Below are positions 8,680-16,669 of a stretch of DNA of 18,710 nt, in pieces. Below the pieces are notes generated by a model, which ran no database searches, was not told the origin of the DNA, and saw only the letters and a list, made by a program, of their open reading frames with translations. This DNA comes from an uncultured Clostridia bacterium (GTDB lineage: Bacteria; Bacillota; Clostridia; Peptostreptococcales; Anaerovoracaceae), in the NCBI GenBank assembly GCA_938045615.1, contig CALIBC010000210.1:1-18710 (forward strand). Reading direction: 5' to 3'. The stretch's first letter is position 1. Every line of letters begins with the position of its first letter. The position numbers and the translations under genes were made by a program.

Positions 8680-9311
8680 ACCGGAGCCTAATTCTTATAG
8701 GAGGTGGAGGCCATTGTAAATCTGTGATAAATGTTGCTGAATCTGCGGGGTTTCGTATTCTTGGAATTTTGGATACGGCAGAGTATATAGGGAAGAAAGT
8801 ACTTAATTATGAGGTTATTGGTACGGATGAGGATATTTGCAGACTCATCGATTATGCTTCTTTTATTGTTACCGTCGGTCATATAAAGGATGCTTCTTTG
8901 CGGATACAGTTACATGAAAAGGTACTCCGCAAAAATGGAACATTAGCTACCCTCATCTCTCCTACGGCTATTATTTCTCGCTATGCTGATATAGGAGAAG
9001 GCTCCGTAATCATGCACCAGGCGGTAGTAAATGCAGATGTTCGCATTGGAAAAGGATGTATTATAAATACATTCGCAAACATAGAGCATGATTCTGTAAT
9101 AGGAGATTATACTCATATATCTACGGGAACAATGGTAAATGGAAATTGTTGTGTAGGAAATGCCTCTTTTCTGGGTAGCCAATCAGTAATGGTGAATGGG
9201 AGAAGTATTACGGATGAATGCGTGATTGCTGCAGGATCTGTCGTGAGAAAAGATATAAAAATAAGAGGTATCTACTCAGGAAATCCCGCTTTATTAAAAG
9301 TTAGACTATGA
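8676..9311 (+). CDS. legH: NeuD/PglD/LegH-type sugar acyltransferase
   Basis: A 211-residue protein. The N-terminal Rossmann-like part has the IGGGGH motif (residues 8-13) that binds the sugar nucleotide. From about residue 95 it is a left-handed beta-helix of hexapeptide repeats (PTAIISRYADIGEGSVIM and following). H138 in NIEHDS aligns with the catalytic histidine of PglD. It is predicted to transfer an acyl group, normally acetyl, to the C4 amine of the NDP-4-amino-6-deoxy sugar. NeuD homologues next to NeuB can also O-acetylate or stabilise the synthase. Whether it uses acetyl-CoA or the acyl-ACP made by this locus cannot be read from sequence. ATGA overlaps on both sides, directly before the synthase gene. 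Confidence 0.85.
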   Translation: MNRSLILIGGGGHCKSVINVAESAGFRILGILDTAEYIGKKVLNYEVIGTDEDICRLIDYASFIVTVGHIKDASLRIQLHEKVLRKNGTLATLISPTAIISRYADIGEGSVIMHQAVVNADVRIGKGCIINTFANIEHDSVIGDYTHISTGTMVNGNCCVGNASFLGSQSVMVNGRSITDECVIAAGSVVRKDIKIRGIYSGNPALLKVRL

Positions 9312-10318
9312 ATAAAACTATCATCATTGCGGAAGCTGGTGTAAATCATAATGGCGATATACAGATTGCGAAACAGCTGGTTGACGTCGCGGCAATGGCG
9401 GGGGCTGATTATGTAAAGTTCCAGACATTCAAGACCGAAGATCTTGTTTCGAAAGATGCTCGAAAAGCAGCCTACCAACAACGAAACATGTCTTTAACTG
9501 AAGATTCTTCGCAATATTCGATATTGAAGAAGTTGGAATTGTCCAGAGAGCATCACAGTGAGCTAGTCGCACATTGCAATAAGAGAAAAATAAAATTCCT
9601 ATCCACTCCATTTGATTTGTCAAGCATTGATTTTTTAACCTCACTGCATTTAGGTTTATGGAAAATTCCGTCTGGAGAAATAACGAATTATCCGTATTTA
9701 AAAAGAATTGCATCGCGCCATGAACCCGTAATTTTTTCTACAGGTATGTGCGAAATGACAGATATAGAAGAGGCTATGAAGGTCTTATTACGAAACGGAG
9801 TGACGAAAGAACAACTAACCGTGCTGCACTGTAATACGGAATATCCCACGCCAATGCGCGATGTGCATTTGCACGCAATGAAAACAATCGCGGATCAATT
9901 AGAAGTTAAAGTAGGATATTCGGATCATACTTTGGGGATTGAGATACCCATTGCAGCCGTTGCACTTGGAGCATGTGTCATCGAGAAACATTTTACACTT
10001 GACCGAGAGATGGATGGGCCGGATCACAAAGCATCCCTGGAACCGAAAGAACTTGCCCAAATGGTATCGGCCATTCGGAATGTAGAGAAAGCGTTAGGAG
10101 GCACAGAAAAGAAGATCAGTGCGTCGGAAGAGAAGAACAGATGCCTTGTTCGAAAGAGCATTGTTGCGGCATGCGACATTAAAAAAGGGGATGTCTTTAC
10201 AGAAGAGAATATCACTGTGAAACGTCCGGGAGATGGGATTTCGCCTATGCAGTGGGAGCATGTATTAGGTAAAGAAGCGACGCAAGACTTTGCAACAAAT
10301 GATGTAATCATATTATGA
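9308..10318 (+). CDS. legI: LegI/NeuB-family nonulosonic acid synthase
   Basis: A 336-residue synthase that condenses a hexosamine-derived six-carbon sugar with phosphoenolpyruvate to make a nine-carbon sialic-type acid. The N-terminal TIM barrel contains AEAGVNHNG (8-16), KFQTF (37-41), TEDSSQ (64-69), metal-ligand histidines H207 (YSDHT) and H228 (EKHFT), and LDREMDGPDHKASLEP (231-246). A C-terminal SAF/antifreeze-like domain (about 280-336) carries R306 in KRPGDG, the arginine that reaches into the partner subunit's active site in NeuB. With LegB, LegC and LegG homologues in the same operon, the product is more likely legionaminic-type than neuraminic acid. ATGA overlaps on both sides. Confidence 0.93.
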   Translation: MNKTIIIAEAGVNHNGDIQIAKQLVDVAAMAGADYVKFQTFKTEDLVSKDARKAAYQQRNMSLTEDSSQYSILKKLELSREHHSELVAHCNKRKIKFLSTPFDLSSIDFLTSLHLGLWKIPSGEITNYPYLKRIASRHEPVIFSTGMCEMTDIEEAMKVLLRNGVTKEQLTVLHCNTEYPTPMRDVHLHAMKTIADQLEVKVGYSDHTLGIEIPIAAVALGACVIEKHFTLDREMDGPDHKASLEPKELAQMVSAIRNVEKALGGTEKKISASEEKNRCLVRKSIVAACDIKKGDVFTEENITVKRPGDGISPMQWEHVLGKEATQDFATNDVIIL

Positions 10319-11469
10319 GGAATGTATGTGTTATTACAGGGACCCGTGCCGAATATGGCCTGTTAAGTCGCTTGATGTGGCTTATCCGGACGGATCATGA
10401 TTTAACGCTTCAGATTATTGCAACTAATATGCATATGTCTCCGGAGTTTGGTCTGACCTATAAAGAAATAGAAGCTGATAGTTTTACTATTGATAAAAAG
10501 GTGCCGATGCCCAAACTTGCTGACACGAGTAATGGTATTGTAAAGTCTATGGCAGTAGAACTTTCAGGTATGGCAGATGCTTATGAAGAGTTGAGACCTG
10601 ATATAATTGTCATACTTGGTGATCGATACGAAATGTTGATTGCAGCTACGGCAGCCTTAGTCTACAAGATACCGATTGCTCACATACATGGAGGAGAAAT
10701 TACGGAAGGTGCTTTTGATGACGCTATTCGTCATGCAATTACAAAAATGAGTCATCTGCATTTTACTTCTACGGAGGAATATAGCAGGCGTGTCATTCAA
10801 CTGGGTGAGCAGCCGGATCGTGTCTTTTATGTCGGTTCTCTTGGTGTTGAAAACATCAAGAAGATAACATTGATGAGTAAAGATGAAATCGAAAAATCAT
10901 TAGGTTTTGAATTGAATAAAAAGACTGTTATTGCGACGTATCATCCTGTAACAGCAATAAAAGGGGATAATCGAACGGAAATGGACGAATTCCTTGCGGC
11001 ATTGGATGAAGAAAAAAATATACGCGTCCTTTTTACAATGCCGAATTCCGATACGGGAGGTGCATACATCTCAAAGAAGATCAATGAGTTTGTTGCCAAG
11101 AATAAAGAACGCGCTATTGCTTTCACTTCATTGGGAGTAAAACGATACCTGTCTGCGATCTCCTATGTCGCAGCTGTTATTGGAAACTCATCGAGTGGAA
11201 TTATTGAAGTTCCTTCATTGGGGATCCCTACACTGAATATTGGCGACCGTCAGAAAGGTCGGGTGATTTGCGATAGTATTATAAGCTGTCATAGCGATAA
11301 AGACTCCATAAGAAATGGACTTAAAAAAGTCTTGTCTGAGAAGATGGCTGAAATTGCGAAAGAAGTTTGTAATCCATATGAGAAAGAAAACACGGCGCAG
11401 ACAACTTTCGGTATTATTAAAAGCCATTTATCAAACGACTTAATCAAAAAAAGCTTTTACAATCTCTGA
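10315..11469 (+). CDS. legG: LegG/NeuC-family hydrolysing NDP-sugar 2-epimerase
   Basis: A 384-residue GT-B-fold enzyme. It removes the nucleotide and inverts C2 of the di-N-acylated 6-deoxy sugar, giving the free manno-configured substrate for LegI. Visible motifs are GTRAEYG (9-15), GDRYEM (102-107), HIHGGE (123-128), the nucleotide-site GNSSSGIIE and GIPTLNIGDRQKGR near the C terminus. Length and motifs match hydrolysing epimerases of the NeuC/LegG group. If the C4 amine carries a hydroxyacyl group, this enzyme would have to accept it. ATGA overlap with the synthase gene and a 1-bp gap to the next gene. Confidence 0.92.
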   Translation: MRNVCVITGTRAEYGLLSRLMWLIRTDHDLTLQIIATNMHMSPEFGLTYKEIEADSFTIDKKVPMPKLADTSNGIVKSMAVELSGMADAYEELRPDIIVILGDRYEMLIAATAALVYKIPIAHIHGGEITEGAFDDAIRHAITKMSHLHFTSTEEYSRRVIQLGEQPDRVFYVGSLGVENIKKITLMSKDEIEKSLGFELNKKTVIATYHPVTAIKGDNRTEMDEFLAALDEEKNIRVLFTMPNSDTGGAYISKKINEFVAKNKERAIAFTSLGVKRYLSAISYVAAVIGNSSSGIIEVPSLGIPTLNIGDRQKGRVICDSIISCHSDKDSIRNGLKKVLSEKMAEIAKEVCNPYEKENTAQTTFGIIKSHLSNDLIKKSFYNL

Positions 11470-11470
11470 A

Positions 11471-12508
11471 ATGAAAAGATTCGCAGAGTATCTAATTGAA
11501 GATACCGCAACAATAAAAGATGCGTTGGTCGCATTGAATAGACTTTTCGTTGATCCCCTAACCTTATTTGTTGTCAATAATAATAAGGTTGCAATAGGGG
11601 CATTGACTGATGGGGATATTCGCAGGTGGTTAGTTGCAGGTGGCTCTTTAGAGGATTGTGTGCAGAAAGCGATGGAGAAAAATTTCCATTTTCTCAGAAA
11701 AAAAATAGACGTCGATCAAGTTAGGTTTTTAAGAGAAAATCAAATCACATTAGTTCCATATTTGGATTCTGAAGGAAGAATTGCAGAAATATACAATCTG
11801 AAAATAAAAAGATCAATTTTGCCGATTGACGCTGTTCTTATGGCAGGAGGGAAAGGCGAACGATTGCGTCCTTTAACGGAAAAAGTGCCGAAGCCTCTTC
11901 TTCCTGTTGGTGACAAAACTATTATCGACTATAATGTTGAGCGCCTTCTTTCTTATGGTGTAGAACATATCTCTATCACTGTAAACTATCTGAGAGAACA
12001 AATAGAGTCTCATTTTAGGGATAAACGAGAAAACATACAAGTGGAATGTGTACGAGAACCAACCTATTTAGGGACAATCGGCTCGGTAAAACTTGTCCCG
12101 ACTTTTTACCATGATACCATCTTAGTTATGAATTCGGATTTATTCACGAATATTAATTATGAAGAATTCTATTTGCATTTTTGTAAATATGGCGCCGACA
12201 TGTCTGTTGCAGCCGTTCCGTATTCACATTCTGTGCCTTATGGCGTGTTTGAGTTGGATGGTCATGATATTCTGGGAGTAAAAGAGAAGCCGCTCTTTAA
12301 TTACTATGCCAATGCTGGCATATATTTAATCAGAAAATCTCTTATCGGATTAATACCGGACAATATATACTGTGATGCAACTGATTTGATGGATTTATTG
12401 ATAAAAAGAAAGAGGAAAATCATTCGTTTCCCTTTAATGGGCTTTTGGGTTGATATTGGTAAAAAAGAGGATTACGCAAAAGTACGAGAGATCGCTAAAT
12501 ATCTATGA
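11471..12508 (+). CDS. ptmE: PtmE-like CBS plus sugar-1-phosphate nucleotidyltransferase
   Basis: A 345-residue two-part protein. Residues 1-113 form a CBS-domain region with the typical TDGDIRR block (47-53). Residues about 120-345 form a nucleotidyltransferase domain with the signature GGKGERLRPLTEKVPKPLLP (126-145) and metal-binding N221-S-D223. This architecture is that of Campylobacter PtmE, the glucosamine-1-phosphate guanylyltransferase that feeds GDP-sugars into the legionaminic acid route. Its presence suggests that LegB and LegC here use GDP-linked substrates. The CBS region may sense a nucleotide. PtmF, PgmL and a GlmU-like acetyltransferase are not in the window, so precursor comes from outside. 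ATGA overlap with the CMP transferase gene. Confidence 0.88.
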   Translation: MKRFAEYLIEDTATIKDALVALNRLFVDPLTLFVVNNNKVAIGALTDGDIRRWLVAGGSLEDCVQKAMEKNFHFLRKKIDVDQVRFLRENQITLVPYLDSEGRIAEIYNLKIKRSILPIDAVLMAGGKGERLRPLTEKVPKPLLPVGDKTIIDYNVERLLSYGVEHISITVNYLREQIESHFRDKRENIQVECVREPTYLGTIGSVKLVPTFYHDTILVMNSDLFTNINYEEFYLHFCKYGADMSVAAVPYSHSVPYGVFELDGHDILGVKEKPLFNYYANAGIYLIRKSLIGLIPDNIYCDATDLMDLLIKRKRKIIRFPLMGFWVDIGKKEDYAKVREIAKYL

Positions 12509-13197
12509 TAAATACGGATAAAAAGATTTTGGCTGTAATTCCGGCCAGAGGGGGAAGCAAAGGGCTACCCGGTAAGAACTTCAAACTTTTGCACGGGAAA
12601 CCTTTGATTTATTATTCTATTGATGCCGCAAGAGGGGTCTTATCGGATGAGCATATCTGTGTCTCTACGGATGATGAAGAGATTGTCCGGATTGTAGAAA
12701 ATTATGGTTTGCTTATTCCATTTATTCGTCCGGATGAATTAGCAACTGACAAGTCTTCCGTTAATGATGTGCTCTTACATGCTCTTGATTTTTATAAACG
12801 GAGAGGTATCGATTACGATGTTGTTTTATTGCTTCAACCGACTTCTCCCCTAAGAACATCTCTAGATATAGAAAAGGCGTTCAGCTTATACGACGATTCT
12901 ATCGATATGGTCGTATCTGTTAGCATATCACACGCACCTCCTGTTTTATGTAAAGAGAATGAATTCGGTTTTGTGGATTTAATACTAAATCCGGCTGCAG
13001 GAAGACGCCAAAGCATGCCTATTTATTATGAATATAATGGAGCGATCTTTATTATCAATTCGAAGTCTTTGCGGGAAAAAGGAATCTCAAACTTTGAAAA
13101 GAAAAAAAAGTACATTATGTCCAGGTATCGGTCTATTGATATTGACGATCAATATGATTTTATGTATGCAGAAACGCTTTTAGCTTATGAGAGTTAG
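12505..13197 (+). CDS. legF: LegF/NeuA-family CMP-nonulosonic acid synthetase
   Basis: A 230-residue cytidylyltransferase that activates the nine-carbon acid with CTP to the CMP-linked donor used by glycosyltransferases. The P-loop-like motif IPARGGSKGLPGKN (12-25), CVSTDDEEI (52-60) and LLQPTSPLR (109-117) are intact. Length fits a single-domain synthetase with no C-terminal esterase domain of the NeuA type. Specificity for a legionaminic-type sugar is inferred from the neighbouring genes. ATGA overlap upstream. The last 11 bp are shared with the next gene. Confidence 0.92.
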   Translation: MINTDKKILAVIPARGGSKGLPGKNFKLLHGKPLIYYSIDAARGVLSDEHICVSTDDEEIVRIVENYGLLIPFIRPDELATDKSSVNDVLLHALDFYKRRGIDYDVVLLLQPTSPLRTSLDIEKAFSLYDDSIDMVVSVSISHAPPVLCKENEFGFVDLILNPAAGRRQSMPIYYEYNGAIFIINSKSLREKGISNFEKKKKYIMSRYRSIDIDDQYDFMYAETLLAYES

Positions 13198-14518
13198 TCA
13201 GAAGAATCCGATAGTATACATTGTCCATCACGTTGATACTGAGGGGCCTTTGTATGAATCAATCTCGGAAACATTCAAACGAATAGAAGAAATTATAGGT
13301 ATCACTATCCCTCTTTCACCTACAAAAAATAACTTGACAAAGTTGCAGAAAGGCGAAGTCGATTTTCTCAGTCCAGATGAAATAGAAAAAATCAAAGTCA
13401 TTATTTCTCCACATCTACTTGAATATAAAAGCTCATGGAAAGAGATTGATGAAATGCTTTTCAGAATCCTAACATCTGATTTCAGAAATAAATACAAGGA
13501 TAGTTTTGGCAACGGATGGATTTATAATTGGCATATATTGGATCATGTGGGGTTTGAAACGAACCCGAGACATAGAGATATGGGATATCTGAATATCTAT
13601 GACCACTATATGGAAATATTTAGTCAATTGGAAGATTGTCAGACCGATGCCGTAGAATGGCATTTTCATCCGATACATTACAAGAAGCAAGCAAACATAA
13701 GCGCTACTTCTTATGACAATAGCTTGGAAATATTGCATCAGATATTATGTCGTCGATTAATAGAACGAAATTATTTTCCGCGGATAAACAGGGCCGGATT
13801 TCATACAGAGCGTCCTGATTCAAATTGGTTCCTCGAACAATGGATCCCATTCGACGCATCCAACCAGTCTGTAGAAAATGATGACTACTACTGCAATGCT
13901 CGTTTTGGAGATTGGGCAGGAGCACCTCATGATTGGAGTATATATCATCCGGATATTTATGATTGGAGGAAAATAGGGAGCTGTAACCGATATATTGCGC
14001 GTGTTCTGAATTTAAAGACAAGGTTTCGGAATATCACGATCGACGAGATACAGGGAGCCTTTTTAAGAGCCCGAAAAAAACAATGTGATGTATATCTAGG
14101 GGTTACAGACCATGATTTTAGGGAGATATCAGTAGAGATTGATACATTTTACAAGATGCTACTTGAGGTCTCAAAAGAGTATGGCGATGTTGACTTCTCT
14201 TTTGCTCGTTCTATTGATGCGTTTAGAAATGTGATTGGTATTACAGGGCAAGAGGAAAAAGTTGATTTGGATTTCAAAATCGAAGGGAATCTATTGCAAA
14301 TAGAGATTATTTCAGGAGAGCCTTTCGGCCCTCAACCTTTTCTGGCTATTAAAATGAAGAGTGGAGATTATCTACATGACAATCTTGACTTTGGAGAGTT
14401 TAAAAAACGATATTATTACACATTTGACATTCATACTGTGCCATTAGATGAAATAGTATCCGTAAAAATAGCTTGTAACGACAAATACGGGAATCAATGC
14501 ATAAAAACGATTGTTTAG
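13187..14518 (+). CDS. Uncharacterised protein with possible deacetylase-like barrel, conserved with glycan loci
   Basis: A 443-residue soluble protein with no signal peptide. I do not recognise a biochemically defined family. Features that look functional are HHVDTEGP near the N terminus (D17, E19), a WHFHP block (H159, H161), RAGFHTERPDSNWFLEQWIPFD (202-223) and VTDHDFR (306-312). Acid plus paired-histidine positions resemble the metal site of NodB/glycoside-hydrolase-deacetylase barrels. Residues after about 360 look like an added beta-strand domain. It may be a second, divergent deacetylase or hydrolase acting on the nonulosonic acid or its glycan. The coding start overlaps the CMP synthetase gene by 11 bp, showing a place in the same operon. 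Confidence 0.8.
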   Translation: MRVSQKNPIVYIVHHVDTEGPLYESISETFKRIEEIIGITIPLSPTKNNLTKLQKGEVDFLSPDEIEKIKVIISPHLLEYKSSWKEIDEMLFRILTSDFRNKYKDSFGNGWIYNWHILDHVGFETNPRHRDMGYLNIYDHYMEIFSQLEDCQTDAVEWHFHPIHYKKQANISATSYDNSLEILHQILCRRLIERNYFPRINRAGFHTERPDSNWFLEQWIPFDASNQSVENDDYYCNARFGDWAGAPHDWSIYHPDIYDWRKIGSCNRYIARVLNLKTRFRNITIDEIQGAFLRARKKQCDVYLGVTDHDFREISVEIDTFYKMLLEVSKEYGDVDFSFARSIDAFRNVIGITGQEEKVDLDFKIEGNLLQIEIISGEPFGPQPFLAIKMKSGDYLHDNLDFGEFKKRYYYTFDIHTVPLDEIVSVKIACNDKYGNQCIKTIV

Positions 14519-14538
14519 CGTGTCTTAGGGACAATTAC

Positions 14539-15336
14539 ATGGAGAGATTTAAATTTGATGCGTCCTATAGTAAGTATTGGAAAGATCGTGTAAAGCATGC
14601 CTCTGACGGGACAAAAGTGCCAGGATTGGAGATTTTAGAAGAGCTTGTTGCCGAGCTGAAGATCTCCTCTAAAGATAGAGTATTAGATTTGGGATGTGGA
14701 CAAGGTCGTATATTCCCGGTGATTAAGCATTATACGAATAATATATTTGGTATTGATATAGACTTATCAATGATTAACGACGCGATGTCATATGATTATA
14801 CATCATTGCATGTCGCTAAAGCAGAGGATAGTAGATGCCCTAATGATTATTTTGATAAAATAATCATGTTGGGGACGTTTGATATAGTAGAACAAGAAAA
14901 AAGTTTGGCGGAAATAAACAGAATACTTAGGATGGGAGGAACATGCCTTATTACGGGTAAAAATAGCACTTATTGTAAAGATGACGAGATTGCCTTTATT
15001 GCGGAGAAGAAGGCAAGATTGAAGGGTTTTCCTAATCATTTCACTAATGTGAGAAAATTAATCAGGTATCTTCCCGTTTTAGGATATTCATGTGAGAGTC
15101 TAAATGTGTTTGTTCGGAGAGGGGACTTTGGGAATAACAAGAAAATACGATATACACAGGGGGAGGCAGTTAGCCGTCATGCAGATTTCTATGAATTTTC
15201 GCTCCTGCTGAGAAAGGTGTCCAATACTTCACGGGCCGATATTCGTTTTGCGAGTGAGTTTTCTCAAACTACGATTGATCGCGTGAAAAGTGACGATGCT
15301 GAGAAAATACTAGATTTCTTTCATAGCAATTCTTAG
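14539..15336 (+). CDS. SAM-dependent methyltransferase (class I)
   Basis: About 265 residues from ATG 14539. The SAM-binding motif I is VLDLGCGQG (48-56), followed by an acidic end of strand beta-2 (GIDID, 71-75) and motif IV-like FDKIIMLGTFDIVEQ (105-119). It probably methylates a hydroxyl or amide group of the nonulosonic acid or of another sugar in the repeat unit. ATG at 14539 has AGGG about 9 bp upstream and lies after the previous stop, so it is preferred. ATG at 14497 would add 14 residues and overlap the previous gene by 22 bp. The C-terminal third (about 160-265) is not obviously a known domain and may set the substrate. Confidence 0.82.
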   Translation: MERFKFDASYSKYWKDRVKHASDGTKVPGLEILEELVAELKISSKDRVLDLGCGQGRIFPVIKHYTNNIFGIDIDLSMINDAMSYDYTSLHVAKAEDSRCPNDYFDKIIMLGTFDIVEQEKSLAEINRILRMGGTCLITGKNSTYCKDDEIAFIAEKKARLKGFPNHFTNVRKLIRYLPVLGYSCESLNVFVRRGDFGNNKKIRYTQGEAVSRHADFYEFSLLLRKVSNTSRADIRFASEFSQTTIDRVKSDDAEKILDFFHSNS

Positions 15337-15340
15337 TAGA

Positions 15341-16669
15341 ATGGATGTTCTTAATTTAGAATGGACTTCTTATCCTTCAAGAGATAGGAATATGGCGACG
15401 TTGGTTTGTAATTATCTCCGGTATATGGGGGTGACGGTAAAAGAGAGCTCTGTGTTCTGTGGGTTTGAAATGATTGATAAGCTGAAACCTGGGTTGTTGT
15501 TTATAACGAATGGTGTGGGTGCTCCAATAAATTTTCAGTTGGTAAAATACGCCGCCTTTAAAGGAATAAAGGTAGTAACTCTTACATCTGAAGGAAATTT
15601 CTTTGATAGAACGCTCTCTTTTTATATATGGGGATGGAATGTAGATCGGAAGATGTATGAAGACATCAATATGCAATGGAGCATGCGTACCAAATTATTA
15701 ACGATCGAAGCTTATCCAGAGCTTAATGATAAAGTCAAGGTATCGGGTGGAGTGGGCTTTGACTATTATAGAATAGTCACACCGGTCAAAAAAAATGACT
15801 TTCTTAATAGGCATAAGAAAGGTCAGTATGTTAAAGTTATAGGTTTTGGGTGTTGGAATTTCGGAGCCACCTGTCCCGCCGATTCTTTTTATGCTGATTT
15901 TGTCAAAGTTATAGGAGAGTCAGGGGTAGATAGATTTCGGCAGGATCGCGAATTGTTAAATGCAATATTGTTGAAGATAATCAAGGGGAATCCTAGTATT
16001 CTATTCTTGTTAAAGGAGCATCCGGGAAATACATTGGGGCCATATATGTCAGCAATTGAGGGATGTGAGAGATATCCCAATGTGCTTATATTGAAAAAAG
16101 AGTCGATCGTTGATTGTATTGCAGTAAGTGATTTCTGGATTACATATGAATCTACGACTGTTCTTGAGGCATGGCTATTAGGGAAACAAACATGTTTGTT
16201 AAATCCTACGGGGATTGATTTTCCTCGGGCTAATGTGTATAGAGGTTCTCCGAATTATCCTGATGTGCCTACGTTGCAGGGTGCGATAGATACCTTTTAT
16301 TCGACTCATAAATTGCCCGGCTTTCATGCAATGAAATCGGAGAGAGAAGAAGTGATCAGAGAAACAATACAATGGGATGATGGACTGAATCACGTTAGGG
16401 TAGGAAATGAGATTATTCGCGTTTTAAGAAGAGGAGAAAAGAGAAAAAAAGAAAGGATCCCTATCGGTTTAAGGGAGATTAAATGGACACAATATCTACT
16501 TTCTCGCGGCCTTCCTCGAAAGAAAAATAATTTTATTTATAACAGATTGAGGGAATTTGATTGTGAAGAACTATCTCGGTGGGATCGAGAGATATACAAT
16601 CAGCAGGTTACTTATTATAAGAGGATGGGATTATCAAAAGACGATTTACAATCAATAATTGCAATATAA
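15341..16669 (+). CDS. Surface-carbohydrate biosynthesis protein, GT-B-like glycosyltransferase candidate
   Basis: A 442-residue soluble protein. The N-terminal half has alternating strands and helices (LLFITNGVGAPINF, 52-65; VVTLTSEGNFF, 78-88). The second half contains FLLKEHPG (222-229) and DFWITYESTTVLEAWLLGK (264-282), resembling the nucleotide-binding half of GT-B enzymes and surface-polysaccharide biosynthesis proteins. K-x-HP and a later S-S/T-T pair also occur in bacterial sialyl- and Kdo-transferases that use CMP donors. It is the only glycosyltransferase-like gene in the window and follows the CMP-activation gene, so it is the best candidate for transferring the modified nonulosonic acid. 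The basic C terminus may contact membrane. Gap 4 bp upstream. Confidence 0.65.
   Translation: MDVLNLEWTSYPSRDRNMATLVCNYLRYMGVTVKESSVFCGFEMIDKLKPGLLFITNGVGAPINFQLVKYAAFKGIKVVTLTSEGNFFDRTLSFYIWGWNVDRKMYEDINMQWSMRTKLLTIEAYPELNDKVKVSGGVGFDYYRIVTPVKKNDFLNRHKKGQYVKVIGFGCWNFGATCPADSFYADFVKVIGESGVDRFRQDRELLNAILLKIIKGNPSILFLLKEHPGNTLGPYMSAIEGCERYPNVLILKKESIVDCIAVSDFWITYESTTVLEAWLLGKQTCLLNPTGIDFPRANVYRGSPNYPDVPTLQGAIDTFYSTHKLPGFHAMKSEREEVIRETIQWDDGLNHVRVGNEIIRVLRRGEKRKKERIPIGLREIKWTQYLLSRGLPRKKNNFIYNRLREFDCEELSRWDREIYNQQVTYYKRMGLSKDDLQSIIAI

Noticed and set aside
9308..13197. True N-acetylneuraminic acid (sialic acid) pathway
   Set aside because: LegB, LegC and PtmE homologues in the same operon indicate a 6-deoxy diamino sugar precursor, so legionaminic-type is favoured over neuraminic acid. 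A pseudaminic route is less likely because no PseG-type nucleotidase is present and a hydrolysing 2-epimerase is.
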